Assembly: GCA_024704765.1 (NCBI GenBank)
Contig: JAKMXF010000299.1
Span: forward strand, 682,001 to 746,000
Direction of reading: 5' to 3'
DNA: 64,000 nt
From: Oopsacas minuta
Lineage: Eukaryota > Porifera > Hexactinellida > Lyssacinosida > Leucopsacidae
Shown here: piece by piece, positions 41,789 to 54,242 of the stretch
Numbering within the stretch: the first letter of the stretch is position 1
How the letters are laid out: every line of letters starts with the position of its first letter
Position numbers and translations under genes: made by a program
The notes under the pieces: generated by a model
The model's input: the letters and a program-made list of their open reading frames with translations, nothing else
The model's database searches: none
What the model was told of the DNA's origin: nothing

Positions 41789-42856
41789 TTACTTTCCTAT
41801 ATAAGCTCCAGATAATTCCAAACACTTTTGTATTTTTTTCGGCATGCTACTTATAAGATTGTCCAATATTTCTGGTGAAATTTCTGACAATGCCAATTTT
41901 ACAGTTTTTTCAAGCATTTCAATGTTCATACACATTTCCATCTCATCGACCCTGCTTTTTAATATCGCCCAAAGATTTTCAATCGGGTTTAAGTCAGGGG
42001 AGTTCCCAGGCCAGATACCTTCTGCCAAAACGATTGTAGATTTAATTTGCACCATTCCTGTGTTACTTTTGCATGATGTGCTGGAGCTCCATCCTGTTGG
42101 AAAATATAATTGGACATGTTTGGGAGAAGTTGTCGTACCAAGATTGATCCAGTTTTTCGTTTTCTTTTGAGAGAAGGTAAAAGGGATTTTGTCAGGATTT
42201 CCTCAACATAATATTTAGCGGTAACAGTGGAGCCAACTGGTATAATGTGAAGGTCCGAGAGTGCACAATAGGACATCATACCCCATACGTGCAATTTGGA
42301 GGGAAATTTTATCTTTTCTTGAGGTAACAATGTGGGATTATTTTTTGCTCAAATTCGGTCATTTTGTCTGTTTGGTGTGTGAAATATTTCAAATGGAGAC
42401 TCATCAGAGAAAAGTATACGTCTCCAGTCATCTACAGTCCAATATTTTCTCTCTTTACAAAAGGAAACTCAGTTAGCTTTCTGTTTATCAGTTAGTCGAG
42501 GTTTTACAGGTCTTTTAAAACTTTTTGCCCCCAATCACGTTTGTTAAGTATCGATGAACGCTCATATGTGAGATTGAGATCCCTTTTACCTTTAGCCTTT
42601 TGGATAATTTCCTTGTAGATTGTTGCCTTTTAGAAACAAACTTGGATATTATAATTTTTGCAACTCTGGGTATGGAATCCTTGCGTCCCCGCCCAGGCAG
42701 ATTCTTCAGAGACTTCCCTAGTGTATAACTAGCCCACCACCTACGTATTGTACGAATATCTGCACCAAATTCAATGGCCACGTTTCTTTGAGTTTTCCAC
42801 CTAATAACATGCCAATAGCTATGTGTCTTGTTCGAATAGCATGCTCTTTCACCATC
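41789..42856 (-). pseudogene. Tc1-like transposase of copy 2, frameshifted
   Basis: Same gene as at 14964-16031 with the same internal shifts (near 42020 and 42515) plus an extra one: a T run near 42796 is one base shorter, cutting off the first ~25 codons from the HTH (frame resumes at AIEFGADIRTIRRWW). Motifs QQDGAPAHH and SPDLNPIENLW are present. Shared shifts mean the copies descend from an already broken master or were mobilised by another element's transposase. Confidence 0.88.
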
Positions 42857-43372
42857 GCAAAATTAGCTAATAAATATGAAATTATGAGTTAGCAAATTTG
42901 TGGTTAAATGTGAGTCATACCTTGTAATATAATAAAATATCATTAGTTATGAATAGAATTAACATAGATATAGCAAATAGTATATATTCGTAGATACTTG
43001 ATGTGGCTGTGTTTTATAAATAATTAATTGTAAACAATAGGGCATCAATTTTGTTATACCCTGTAAATATCGGGAATATATTGTCAGACAATCTATGTAA
43101 AAATTTTTATGTTCAACCATGCCGAATTTTATTAGTGCGAATAAGTATGTCAATAATTGAAGAGAAACATCTTGGAAAATGGTGAGAATTATGTGATTGT
43201 AATGTATGGCGAAGGGATATTTTACATAAATTAGTAATGACTGTTTCAAATTGTGTTCTATCAAGGAGAGTAAGAATTTTAATGCATTAGTCGCGAAGTA
43301 TGACAACACAAACTTTCAAATTTTAGTATGCAAAAATGGTAGGATCGGAATACGTTCTTGACTATGTTAACC

Positions 43373-46300
43373 CATAGCATTCTATATACTAAGGCAATGG
43401 CACTCTATTGAAATTTTGGACCATGGATTGTCATTACCATCGACTTTCAAAGTATAATGTATTATCTATAGTTGTGATTCTACTGCTTCTAGTTAATTAT
43501 TAATCATCAGATTAAATGATTTACCACACCCGGCCTGATTAATTCAATATTAGAAGATTCAAAATCAACATAATAGATTTTAATAAGTCAAACCATATAT
43601 TTAACAGTACAATACGTATATGTAGTATACAATAAATAACATAATACATTCTCTTAGTAGTAGTAACAGTAATATATTATACTATCATAAACGTCCAGCT
43701 GAACATAACAAATCGAATAACAATACAATAGCTTCAGTCTTCTACACAAAATTCTAACAGTAAAATGATCTAAAATGAACAAAGAAAAATTATTTGTATT
43801 TTTTAAGCTTAGTATTATCCCTATTTAAAACCATAAAATTGTAATTGCGGACTCTCTTCGACAAGATGATATTTGACCATGTAACACACAATTTCTTCAA
43901 TATGTCCCGATTCCAAACGCCACAGGAGCAACAATCATTCCAAACATCAGTATATTTCTCTGAAATGATTGTCATAGAAATGAGTACCAACAAACTACGG
44001 GACTGTGCAGAATAGAATTTCTTGCTGAGGGAATCACAGTTATCTATCATCAGAAAGGCTTTATACAAGATAGTAACAGACTTTACTACACAAGAAGAAG
44101 GATATTTAAGAGAACCTCGATCTACTAAATTAATCAAAGTATATTGAGAACCAACGTCATTATTAACTTCTAGGAGTCTATCTGTTGTTAAAAGATCGTA
44201 ACAAGATTGACAAGTATTTGACTTTTTTATGTAAGAGAAGACTGCATATCCTGCTATATAGATGAGGCATTCAATCTGAGAAACTTCTAATTCAATGAGC
44301 GAGATATCATTCAATATAGTCATATAAGGTTCTATATCGAGTTGCTTTTCATCACTTATAAACTCACAATCGTCTGCGAATTGCCTAAGGTATTCTTTTA
44401 GTGAAACGTTATCTGCCAAACCATATTTTATATCAAAAACTTTCAAAAGGTTGGAAAGTTGGAGTCTTCGTTCGCTTTCTAAAACTTGGTTAAAAGATAT
44501 TTGATAGTGAGACCCTGACATTTGTCTGTATAATCCAAAATGGTGTTCTAAAGCATCATTTTGTATTCTCGCAGTAAGAAGATATTGGTACCCACAATTT
44601 TCACTTAGTTGTTTGACTAGTAGTGGTAATGCCTCACATGTATGTCTAAAGCTGGTAAAGGTTTGTGGCGTTAATTTTCCGGACAAAAAAGGTAGATTAA
44701 CCCAACTATCCAACCAGGAGACCACGTTGTTCAAAAAGAGCAACCGAAAATCGTCTGGGTATATTGGGGCTGAAAATTCATCATTAAAACGTATATTTTT
44801 CCCAACCCAGTTCACATTGAATATTTTCCATATCCGGTTAATAAGATCAAGAAAATCTACTGTTTGATTGATGTGTTTGGTGTCATTTTCGATTTTCCAC
44901 GCTAATAGGCCAGCAGATGTTGTCTCATGAAAAATTTTCAATGCAAAACTGACATTTTTGCCGTTCTAAGCTTGAGGGCCAACAAGCTTTCGCTGTTAAT
45001 TTTGGTGCTCGTTTCAATAAATTACATCTATCCGATCTAAACAAATCTCGTATATCTTGAAATCGAGCGTAACAAATATCTGGATATACAGATTTAGAGG
45101 TCACATTGGCAGTAGAAATGCTGGCTCTAGGGATGGAGAGGTAAAAATTTTTGTTAGTGTCAATGATGTTTTGAATACTTACTAGACATCCGTCGAACTT
45201 CGGAAAAATGAAAGTGTTGTCAATATTTTTGAGATTCAACCAATTATTTCGGATGCACTTAATGATATGAACACTATCAAAAAGCAAAATTAAATTTCTA
45301 TGTGGGTTGCAGGGGGTGTTGTACTTTTGGCTCCAGTTTCGAACTAGTTGAAAACAATTTGTATAAACGAACGTTCAGTGGATAGTTGTCAGTACAAACA
45401 GCTTCTACAAATAGACCGCAAGCTTCGATACCACAGATAGTAGACCTGACAATAGGATACAATGATTCAGAAGAAGAAGAACCCAAAGGAATCAACCGAA
45501 CAATGGTAGAAAACTTGGCCGATAGGCTAGAAACCATCATGGAGAAAACTGTGGTATATGGATCATTAGGATTGTCAATCGACCCAATTACTCTCCCTCC
45601 CTTATATGATGCATCACCACGGATATGTACCTCATCCATTTGAAGAATAACATGGCGTTCTAAATTATTGAATGTAGTGGCAACTTCCCTGAGAATTTTT
45701 GTATAATCACTCTCTAAGCCAATACTATTTTTTACTTTCAACCAATTACGCTCATGAGGAAAAGTTAAGCAATTAGAGCCCTGAATGAGACGGTAGCAAG
45801 CTGGGGAAATGCCGTGAATTTTTAAACAAAAGACCAGAGTGATGATGTTATAACGTCGAGCATGTTTATCAATGATTAGATATTTCAACTGATCGAGCAA
45901 AAAAGTAAGACGCATTCGTAAAGAAGCCTCAGCGATTTCGAAATATAATTTGGAATCAGTGTGTTCTAATGTATCAATAGCTTGACCAAGACTATGAATA
46001 GAGTTCTCCACATGTTGTATCAGAGATGTCGCAGAGGTATTTGTATTAGTACTTGGAGATATTTCAAATAAATCAACTTCATGTATAATGTTTTCTAATA
46101 ACCTGATATCATTTATTGAGGAAGACGAGAGCTGAATTTTGTTCTTTTCTTTATAAAAAGACTTACAAAATAAACTTTCATCGACAATTATATATCGTTC
46201 AATAGTGGAAACTTCGTCACAAAATTGAATCTTAAGAAATAGTATGTTAGAAGAATCAGGGCGATGGAAAAGCCAATCGTTTGGGAGTTCGATCATGTGC

Positions 46301-47316
46301 AACTTAGATATAATACAACTAAGACTCGAAATCCTGAACTTAGCTTCTGTCTCTTGAAATTCTGTTCGACTTTTCTTGTATACATCCTGCATCCTCTTCT
46401 CCTCTTTATCGTCTAGAGATAGCCTTTGGGTTTTAGCAACTGCATCTGTGAAATAAGTTGGACAATTTGGAAAGATACTAGGAACTGCAAATTTCTTAAG
46501 AACAACTTTTTTCCTGGGCATCTTGATCATCTCAACTCCGTTATAATATTCAATATTCCTCTCGATATCTTCTTCACGGAAATGATGTATACAGACCTAT
46601 AAAGATAGAAATAATTATACTATATCACAGACAAATTTCTATAGCAACTTACCAAAAATCGTTTATTCTCCTCATAGTCTCCTTTCGGTCGAGGGATCGC
46701 TCGAAACCACTTTTCACGAGTTTCAACATCAGTAGGAAAGGAAAAAGTAGGCACATATGAATCACCTTGACTGTGATAATTCGACTTACAACCAGGTACT
46801 AGGCATGTCATGTTGAATATGTGATGATGCGGTACAAATATTGCAGTAATTGGAAGAAACGAAAATATTTACAATAATTATTATATATTATCAACATTGA
46901 ATACAAAATTTATGGGTGGGTAAAATATTTTTCATATTAAGACGTTTAAGACACAAAATTTCAAAAGTAATCACAAATATTGACGCTAATACATAGTTTG
47001 CATGTTGCTCATAAGATCTCTATCCTCATAATGAATTATACATATTCTTAGAGCACTATAGGCGATTAATTCGCGCGAACAATACGACTGAATTGGATAC
47101 TCAAACATGTGCAAAACTGAAGTTTTATAAATCAGGCAAAATTATACCAAAATATGTTCTAAGGAGTAAGCAGTTGTTGGATACACATAAATGTTAAAAT
47201 CACTTTGATATATTAAGAAATACAAAAGTTATGATGTAAAGTAGTCCGATGGTAATGACAATCCATGGTCCAAAATTTCGATAGAGTGCCATTGCCTTAG
47301 TATATAGAATGCTATG
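43373..47316 (-). mobile_element. P-element-like transposon, near full length
   Basis: 3944 bp. The outer 70 bp at each end are inverted repeats with a single mismatch (CATAGCATTCTATATACTAA at the left start). Both sides carry GTTAACC (43366-43372 and 47317-47323), a 7-bp perfect duplication that may be 8 bp with one mismatch, as P elements make. It encodes a THAP-domain transposase on the minus strand. Subterminal regions (43444-43789 and 46812-47246) are AT-rich and non-coding. Confidence 0.9.
43790..46811 (-). pseudogene. P-element/THAP9-like transposase, two frameshifts
   Basis: Exon 1 (46811-46653) is a THAP zinc finger start: MTCLVPGCKSNYHS (C-x4-C), then FSFPTDVETREKWFRAIPRP. A 56-bp GT-AG intron (46652-46597) joins in frame to VCIHHFREEDIERN (C-x2-H end of the finger) at 46596. 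The catalytic region follows: HVILQMDEVHIRGDASYKGG, and after a 1-base shift near 45300 LLFDSVHIIKCIRNNWLNLK. A second shift near 44935 leads to the C-terminal half with TPQTFTSFRHTCEALPLLV, LEHHFGLYRQMSGSHYQISF and IAGYAVFSYIKK. About 890 codons, close to full length. Repair of two single-base shifts is all that separates it from an intact frame, so it is young or the shifts are sequence errors. Confidence 0.9.
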
Positions 47317-47725
47317 GTTAACCCAATATTACCCCAATCAAATCGCCTAGACTATATTTTGAGAATATCATAGCTCTTTATTGACAATTTAAGGTAAAAT
47401 TACAAACAAATCAGCAGTTCAACAATCACTAAACAATTTTATACACCAACAAAAGCAATGCACATCTAGCATCTTCAGTTGTAATGAGAATGAAGTTAAG
47501 TAAGAATGATATCTAGTATCGTTAATGTTGAATATTTATATTTTAGTAACCCATGAACTTTAATAATATCACCCATATGATGAGAAATTTGGAAATTGAT
47601 AATCTCTAATAAAGTTAATCCATCAATTTTGCTATGATATTTAATTAACCGCCCTGTAAGTCTAATTGATACATATTCAAATTTGTTTATACTTTTAGCT
47701 TCTACTAAATAAAATACATCTGAAT
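47317..47725. other. Flank of the P element, non-coding
   Basis: No gene supported. AT-rich sequence between the P-element target duplication and the RAG1/Transib-like remnant; a short minus-strand frame (47496-47729) has no recognisable domain. Confidence 0.35.
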
Positions 47726-49466
47726 TCAATTATCAATAACTAATGACTGGAATAATGCATCTTGTTCTTGGGATACTAGCTGCCGCAAACTACATCTCAA
47801 GCAACAAGTATGACCAAATTCTGTGCATATTTTCCATTTTGTTTGCTGTCGGTAACTCGCTTGAACAGGGTCACCGATGAGTATCGATTTATAGGTCTCT
47901 TTGCAAAGCGAATCTAATTTGTCTATGTCAATTACTTGATTAAAGTTAAAGACGCGTAACAATACAGAAATTTTGGTTTGTAAAGTACGTATTGGTTCAC
48001 TCAGATCAGGTGGAATCACGGTACACGCCCAATAGATGAAGTTTTTCTTATTGAGGAAACAAGATCTGGCAACATTCCTTGTGGAAGTAGTCCCTCCGTC
48101 AGTGGTTGGTTGATCTATTCTCAGACCAATCTTTTATATATAGGATCTCAAGCAAATTTCATAGAATCAACTATAACTCTGGAGGAAGGTGATCATTTAT
48201 ACGTGCCTGAATGTAAGTGATATATTAAAATTCATGTACTATGGAAGACAAATGTGTGTATGCATGTAGTGGAGATGCAGGAATTATGTCAATCCTTGAT
48301 AGTGGTGGATGGATCAAGCCATGATGTTGTATAAAAGGCAGCAAGAGATATTCTTCTTCATCAACTATGGAAAAGATTTCTTTAGCAGTAGTAATGCTCT
48401 TGTTGATTGGAATCCTGACCTTACAATTTCTAAGTCTTTAATTCAGATTTATTGGCAGTACATAGCTAGCCATGGGTGCCACCTGCTCCACTTAAAATCC
48501 CTGACATCATACCATCTATCATGGTACGGTGAAATGTCACATTTAAAGCCCTTTGGGAAGTAGAATACCTTCTTTGGCAATTGAATCAACTTCGGAGTTA
48601 ATAATGCTGTCCATTAGAAATTTCATGTTCTCTTGGTTTTCCTTTCGAGCCAATAATGCAATAGATCGTACACAATATGGGGAATTTGACATGTCACTTG
48701 ACCAAACAGTAGTGCCAGATGAGTTAATTAGTGAAATAACCTTGAACGCCAAAGAATAAAATTTTTGGTGTTGAACTTCGGTATTCCATCAAACAAATTG
48801 CAGATTTTATGGCATCCTGAGCCATCTATGCCATCTGAGATCTTTAAGGGATATTGACTCTCAAGTAGTTTAGGAACAATTTCCAATAACCTTAACACAG
48901 TTTGTTTCAAGATGAATCTATACGAAATTCCGATACCAATTTGACCTCATCTGAATTTTATATTTCAAGAATATTAAATGAGAGTATATTTCTAACACGA
49001 TAGTCAGAAATTATATTATATGGAGGGAAGACTGTGCTTTCTGGCTTACACGATTTTCGCATTTTTGCGTACTTACGTTTCCCGATTTCCAAGAAATCTA
49101 ACAAAAACAATGACTTGTCCAAAGGTAACCGCGTAACAGTACTTCCGAATGTCCCATGTTCGATAAATTCCTGACAAGAATTAATCAATTCATGGTTTCT
49201 AGCTCCACCACCATATAGCTTTAGGACATAGGTTGCTATTTCAATCAGATCAAAATCCTCGTTCTGAGCTACAGATGAAATTAAATCCAAAATTGGTCTT
49301 CATCTATGTCTGTCAATTCAGACAATGGTTTTCTACCTTCCTGTGTTAGTTCACACTAAAACGCTATGCTTGTTTCACTGTGGCGTTTCTTCAGAGGACT
49401 GGCAATATGAAGAGAGTGAAAAAGAAGTCTTTCCCAAGTGAGTAGATCACTTCGTTTGCTGTAGAC
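47726..49466 (-). pseudogene. RAG1/Transib-like transposase remnant
   Basis: Minus strand, top to bottom: KPLSELTDIDED (~49310), IEIATYVLKLYGGGARNHEL, DKSLFLLDFLEIGKRKYAKM and STVFPPYNIISDYRVRNIL (49290-48958). Next PLKISDGIDGSGCHKICN (~48850, where the Asp could be the first catalytic one). Then TTVWSSDMSNSPYCVRSIAL and LARKENQENMKFLMDSIINS (~48700). Finally, after ~500 unrelated bases, TKISVLLRVFNFNQVIDIDK and DSLCKETYKSIL (~47960). The order and the 'DG.DGSG.H', 'PNSP...RPI.L...KE' and 'ID..K....C..T' patterns recall Transib/RAG1-type transposases of invertebrates. Identification rests on remembered patterns; it could be another uncharacterised superfamily. Confidence 0.45.
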
Positions 49467-51785
49467 CAGTGTTTCTCAAACTTTTTTCGGACAGCGCCCC
49501 TTGTCAACAATATTCCCTCGATACCGCCCCCCTCTAGAAATTCTAAATATTTTTACTACACTCGTATTTGTTTAATGATAATAAGTACTATTTATCAATT
49601 AATGAGAAGGGTGTACTTGAGCGTGATGTTCGTCGATAATCCAATTTACATCTGGTTTCATAACAGTTAGCAGCAATCTCAATTCTCCGCGGAGAGAAAT
49701 ATCTAGTCTGTTTCTTTGCTTCGTTAGTAATTCAACGACTGCGCTGAAACCTCTCTCAACGAGATATGATGTCGGAAACGCCAGAACTAGCAGTTTTGCT
49801 ACTTTCCACAAATTGGGAAATTTATTTCGTCCTGCGATTGCAATCCAAAATCGTTCATACCCCATCATTGTAAATGAGCTTCTTCCTCGCAATCACTTTG
49901 CAAGCCCATCAGCTCTTCCTGCAAATAGAGTGGAACTATTGGGGTATCCACACAGAAAGGGTCAAATAGCCAATGAGGAGGTTCAAGTTCCAACAAGTCA
50001 GTGAATCGCTTGATCATATCCGCTTTCAGTACTTCAAGATGTTCACAATATGCTAGCAAATCGTCATCTGATATTTGGAGTCCTGCTAGGTGAGGAAACT
50101 GGTAAAATTCTCGTCCACCGATATTTTGTTTAAATAACGTTAGTTTCCCAATGAAGGAGCTGACAACAGTTTGCACTTGACCTGAGTGACTAAATTGCCT
50201 TGTAATTGCAAATTCATTGCGTTGGACTTATCAAAAATGTCAGTCAAGTAAGCTACATCTGATTTCGCTGCACTGACAAGCTGAATTAACTGCGGGTTCT
50301 CTTCCTCTAAAATTTTAAAATGGTGTCGAAAAGACTAGAACCAACTGAGACACTTTCCTTTTGAGAGCCACCTCACTTCTGTGTGCAAAAGCAGGCGTTC
50401 AAATTCTGTTTCGTTGTCGTGACATATTTGGCGAAATATTCTTTCCTTGAGTGCGGAAGCTTTGATTTTATTAATAACAGTTATGACGATATGCAATGAG
50501 TTGTGCAAGCGATCACTTAGATGTTTTGCTACCAAATGTTCTCGATGGACGACGCAGAGAATAGCGAAAACCTCTGGCACAGCCTTTTTCAAGTACGAAA
50601 TGAAACCACGATGCCTACCAACCATAGCTGGCGCCCCATCTGTTGTATAAGCAATGATATTATTCATGGGAATTTCCTTTTCCTGAAAGAAATTTTCCAC
50701 GACTTTGTAGATAGATTCACCTTTTGTATCAGTAACTAGTAGTCTAGCAAACAACATTTCTTCAACCATTATTCCTTCGAGAATATATCGGACATATGCA
50801 AGGAGCAGTGCTTCGTTACCTGGCAATGTGGATTCGTCAATTTGAAGAGAAAATTCCGTTGTTTTAAGTATACTGTATAGGGTTTTCTCAACATCACTAG
50901 CCATCAATTAATTCTCCTAGCCACAGTATCATTGCTTAACGGGATGGACTTAACCACACTTCGCCCATCTGAATGCATAACAGTTGTAACTGCTTCCTGG
51001 ATTGCAGGTAAAATGAGTTTTTCACCAATTGTATGTGGCTTACCAGATTTTGCAATTAGTAACGAAATGTTATAGGAGGCAACCAAACCATCAATGTTTT
51101 GTCTATCTATTTTCCAAAGATTCCGCCCATTGTTTTGCGGCTGTCTCTCAATTTAATGAACAATTGCACCTCTTTCTCTACCTTATCACCGTGGCGCGAT
51201 TTCAGATGATTAATCATTCTTGACGGCTTCGTTCCCTCATTAGAAAAAACTTGTCCGCACAACAAACACATTGGGAGTTGTTCATTTGAAGGAGATTTAA
51301 CAAATCCGTATTTGATATAATCAGCACTATACTGTCTACACTTCTTTTACTATTCATTTCTTCGATCGAGTTTATCAATTCCTCTCGGTTTAGATTTCTA
51401 CGTATGTATCAATATTGAAATTAAACAGATTACTAACTATTACGAAGTTTACATTCGTTTGAAGAACAGTGATAATTATATTTCGATTAGGAAAGCCATA
51501 GACATTGTAACAAAAGAATTCTTAATTCATTTTTAAGGATTAGCTGTTGTTGATAATCACCAAGAGTATTACCACTGTAAATGGCTTTGATCATTGAAGT
51601 ATTTGTTAGCACCTATTGTTAATGAACAATGAGGAATATGATATCACTTTTTTGACGTGAGGTCGTATCTCTGTTTCGCTTTCTATAACCCACAGCGTCC
51701 CCCAGCGCCCCCTTGCTGCGTGGCCGCCCCCTACAACCATTCAGCGCCCCCCAGGGGGCTCTACGGCCCACTTTTAGAAACACTG
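49467..51785 (-). mobile_element. hAT transposon (ZBED/SPIN-like)
   Basis: 2319 bp, left end CAGTGTTTCTCAAACTTTTT and right end CACTTTTAGAAACACTG inverted at the tips, with a perfect 8-bp duplication CTGTAGAC (49459-49466 and 51786-51793). Both ends are rich in GCGCCCC/GCCCCC blocks. Encodes a BED-finger hAT transposase on the minus strand. Inserted in the RAG1/Transib-like remnant. Confidence 0.93.
49599..51350 (-). pseudogene. BED-finger hAT transposase (SCAND3/ZBED5-like), decayed
   Basis: Minus strand order: ADYIKYGFVKSPSNEQ, BED zinc finger LPMCLLCGQVFSNEGTKPSR then MINHLKSRHGDK (C-x2-C...H-x4-H), SYNISLLIAKSGKPHTIGEK. The RNase-H-like core follows: TTEFSLQIDESTLPGNEALL (first Asp), IIAYTTDGAPAMVGRHRGFI (second Asp), AILCVVHREHLVAKHLS, LLLHTEVRWLSKGKCL. 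The C-terminal dimerisation block is LWKVAKLLVLAFPTSYLVER, then GFSAVVELLTKQRNRLDI. Breaks: a TAG near 51104, 1-base shifts near 51330, 50905 and 50180, and a stop near 50334. All domains of an autonomous hAT remain but it cannot be expressed as read. Confidence 0.9.
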
Positions 51786-51793
51786 CTGTAGAC

Positions 51794-51905
51794 ATTGCGG
51801 TCAGATATATGTTGGGAGAAATTACAACGAATAGAGTGGATCTCGGATTCAGGGATTTGATAGTTTCCAAGAAAACATCTATTGCTTCTCTAACAGACGA
51901 GTGAG
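51794..51905 (-). pseudogene. 5' part of the RAG1/Transib-like remnant, cut off by hAT
   Basis: Minus strand 51900-51786 encodes SSVREAIDVFLETIKSLNPR and STLFVVISPNIYLTAMSTA. With the hAT element and one target copy removed it joins 49466 downward in one open frame (STANEVIYSLGKDFFF). The protein-like frame across the insertion site supports a coding origin for the host sequence. Family as for 47726-49466, uncertain. Confidence 0.35.
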
Positions 51906-52499
51906 AGTTAAAGAAATCTAACGCCCCCTTGTTATTCAGTATAAATGTCTAATATCGTTCAATGCAGAAAAATATTAAAAACTTAAATTTAGGTATCCAC
52001 TATAATTAAAAGTATTCACCAGCATTTTCGGGGAGTTTCGGGAAATCTGGGAATGGTTTTATTTTGAGGACTACTCAATTATGAATGAATTAAAGTGCCC
52101 AGATCTTCTGCCTACATAATGCCCACGATGTCTTTTCCCACCATTTTTAAAGAGGCCTATAGCTTTCGATCACATTTTCAGTTTAAAATAGAATTATATG
52201 CTAGTAAATTTAGAGTGTGTAGTTCTTGGTATATATCTTAATTTGAGACTATCCATGTACTAACATAGATACAATTGTTAGGAGAAGTGGAATGCAAAAT
52301 ACTGCGTTAGAAATTGATATATTGTCTGAAGTAACCACAAATTATTTCAAGTAAAATAAGACCACTTCACATATCCATATACCAGAATATCAATTCGAAA
52401 GAATACGCAGCTCAAATTTGATCTGAAGAGGTTTTCGAATATTCTGATTACAATAGTAATATTTTCCAATGAATATAGCAACATGAAATTTTCATGCTA
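51906..52499. other. Non-coding stretch
   Basis: No gene supported; AT-rich. Probably contains the 5' untranslated part and left terminus of the hAT remnant that follows, but I could not find a left inverted repeat. Confidence 0.35.
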
Positions 52500-52532
52500 T
52501 TTCAGGTTATGGAGGCACTGTGAAATTGTGAT

Positions 52533-54192
52533 ATGCTACTGAGCATCAAGGACGACACAAAATGCAAGGCTGATGTATGGAAGATGTTTCGATTGATAAA
52601 AATCAAAAATACCAATGAGGTGGTATTCCTTGGTTGGACAGCCTGTAAAGATTGCTTAGTTTGTATCAAGTTCAAAGTAAAACAAGCTAATGGTTCTGTT
52701 AAACTTTATGGCACTAAAAATCTTGTCGATCATTGCAAAACTTGCACTACCAAAATTGGTAATCAATCTTCAGTGAAATATTTTTCAAGAAAACACCAGG
52801 TAGACACTTCACAAAGTGGAAGGAAAGCAAGTAATGCAGAATTTCGTATGTTGTTCAAGGCGGAACCTCTTTCATGTTCGTTGACAATCCAGGATAGAGA
52901 TCGTTTGCTCAGAAATTTATGGACCCTGAATCATGCATCGATGCACTCAATTTTCTGAAAACACACTGCTTCGAATATCCAAAAGGCTATTGATGAAAAT
53001 CTGAATGAGCTCAATTTATCTCTTGTGAACACCCCTTGTACAACTGATAAAGGCTCAAATGTCATATCCGAAACTCTTGCTAAAACTCATATGATTGTGC
53101 ATCCCATCGCATGAATGCATCAATTGATGTAAAGTTAGAGAAATAAGTGCTTAACTTAAACTCCTTGATTAGTTGGCCTATTCATTTCTAAATCTGTGAA
53201 CCAAGCGTGTGGTTACAGTCAGCGCTGCCTACAAAACTGAAGCATGGGGGTGAAACACGCCCTTGGAGATCTTTACATTCTATGTTTTCTTCAATTCAGC
53301 TAAGCAAAGAAGTCTTAGTAACAGAACTTCGAAATCGTAAGCGAGAGAATTTGATCTATCAAATAAATATCGACCTGTTGCAAGAAGTCGTCGGTTTCTC
53401 TCAATATATTCAGGATTATTTGATTTGCCTAGAGTACGCTAACGAACTAACACTTCAAAATGTGGTCCCTGTATATTACACGCTGTATGAGCATTTTCAA
53501 GTAAAGGAAGAAGATTCAGAAATACTACAACTTATAAAAACTAGTTTTCTTTCAGTATTAGCAGATAAGTTGTGGAACGATAGCATTGGGATGCTTCATC
53601 TTACTGCACCTTTCTTGACTCATGGCTGAGGTTGTTTAAGTTTGTAAATCCACAGCTGATCGTGAAGGGTCTTTTAGTCAGATAAAAGAATCTCTACTTA
53701 TATTGGGAAAATAATTAGTTTACAATACTGAAAGTGTTGATTTCACAATGGTAGATGCGGTAATCTCAAGTTCCAAGAATGAATTGGATCATCCCATCCT
53801 AGATGTGCAACCACGAAAAAAACTAAATACGATGCCTTCAGTTGGTTTCGAAACAATGAAGCATCAACAATATCACCGATAGATCAAAGTCTAAGCATCA
53901 ATTCATAAATTGAAGAAGAAATACAAGTGTATATTAGTGAAATGACGCCAATGATGGATAAGTATTCCTACTTTATTGGTGGAAGCAGCATAAAACTCGT
54001 TAGCCGTTATCTAATATAGCTATAGGGACTTTGTAATCCAAGGATCTTCATCAGAAAGCGAGAGGCATTTTAGTGCTTTTAATCCTCGGAATATTATAAA
54101 TTACCAACGAAATTCAATGTTACCCAAGACTGTGGAGGCTGTCTCGGTAGTTTTGGAGGGGTACATAAAACAGCTTAATTTCATGAGTTAAA
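52533..54192 (+). pseudogene. hAT transposase remnant, second family
   Basis: Plus strand: a BED-like region (VVFLGWTACKDCLVCIKFKV, KNLVDHCKTC), FSRKHQVDTSQSGRKASNAE, LNELNLSLVNTPCTTDKGSN (a 'v...tTD.g.N' segment of the hAT core). Then TKLKHGGETRPWRSLHSM, QDYLICLEYANELTLQNVVP, LADKLWNDSIGMLHLTAPFL, and the C-terminal dimerisation block SSSESERHFSAFNPRNI, NYQRNSMLPKTVEAVSVVL (~54050-54165). The middle of the core is deleted and several stops occur. Unlike the 49467-51785 element in sequence. Confidence 0.75.
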
Positions 54193-54242
54193 TTAAATCA
54201 TTTTCAACATGAATCTCTTAGTATTAAACTGTGTTGTGTTTC

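Larger units (their letters stand above)
41697..43063 (-). mobile_element. Tc1-like transposon, copy 2
   Basis: 1367 bp, ends CAGGGTGTAACAAAATTGAT and ATCAATTTTGTTATACCCTG, TA-flanked. Nearly identical to 14888-16235. Differences seen: a 16-bp insertion at 41762-41777, one T fewer in a T run near 42796 (putting the transposase start out of frame), and four extra bases near 43019. Inserted into the inverted P-like remnant. Confidence 0.95.
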
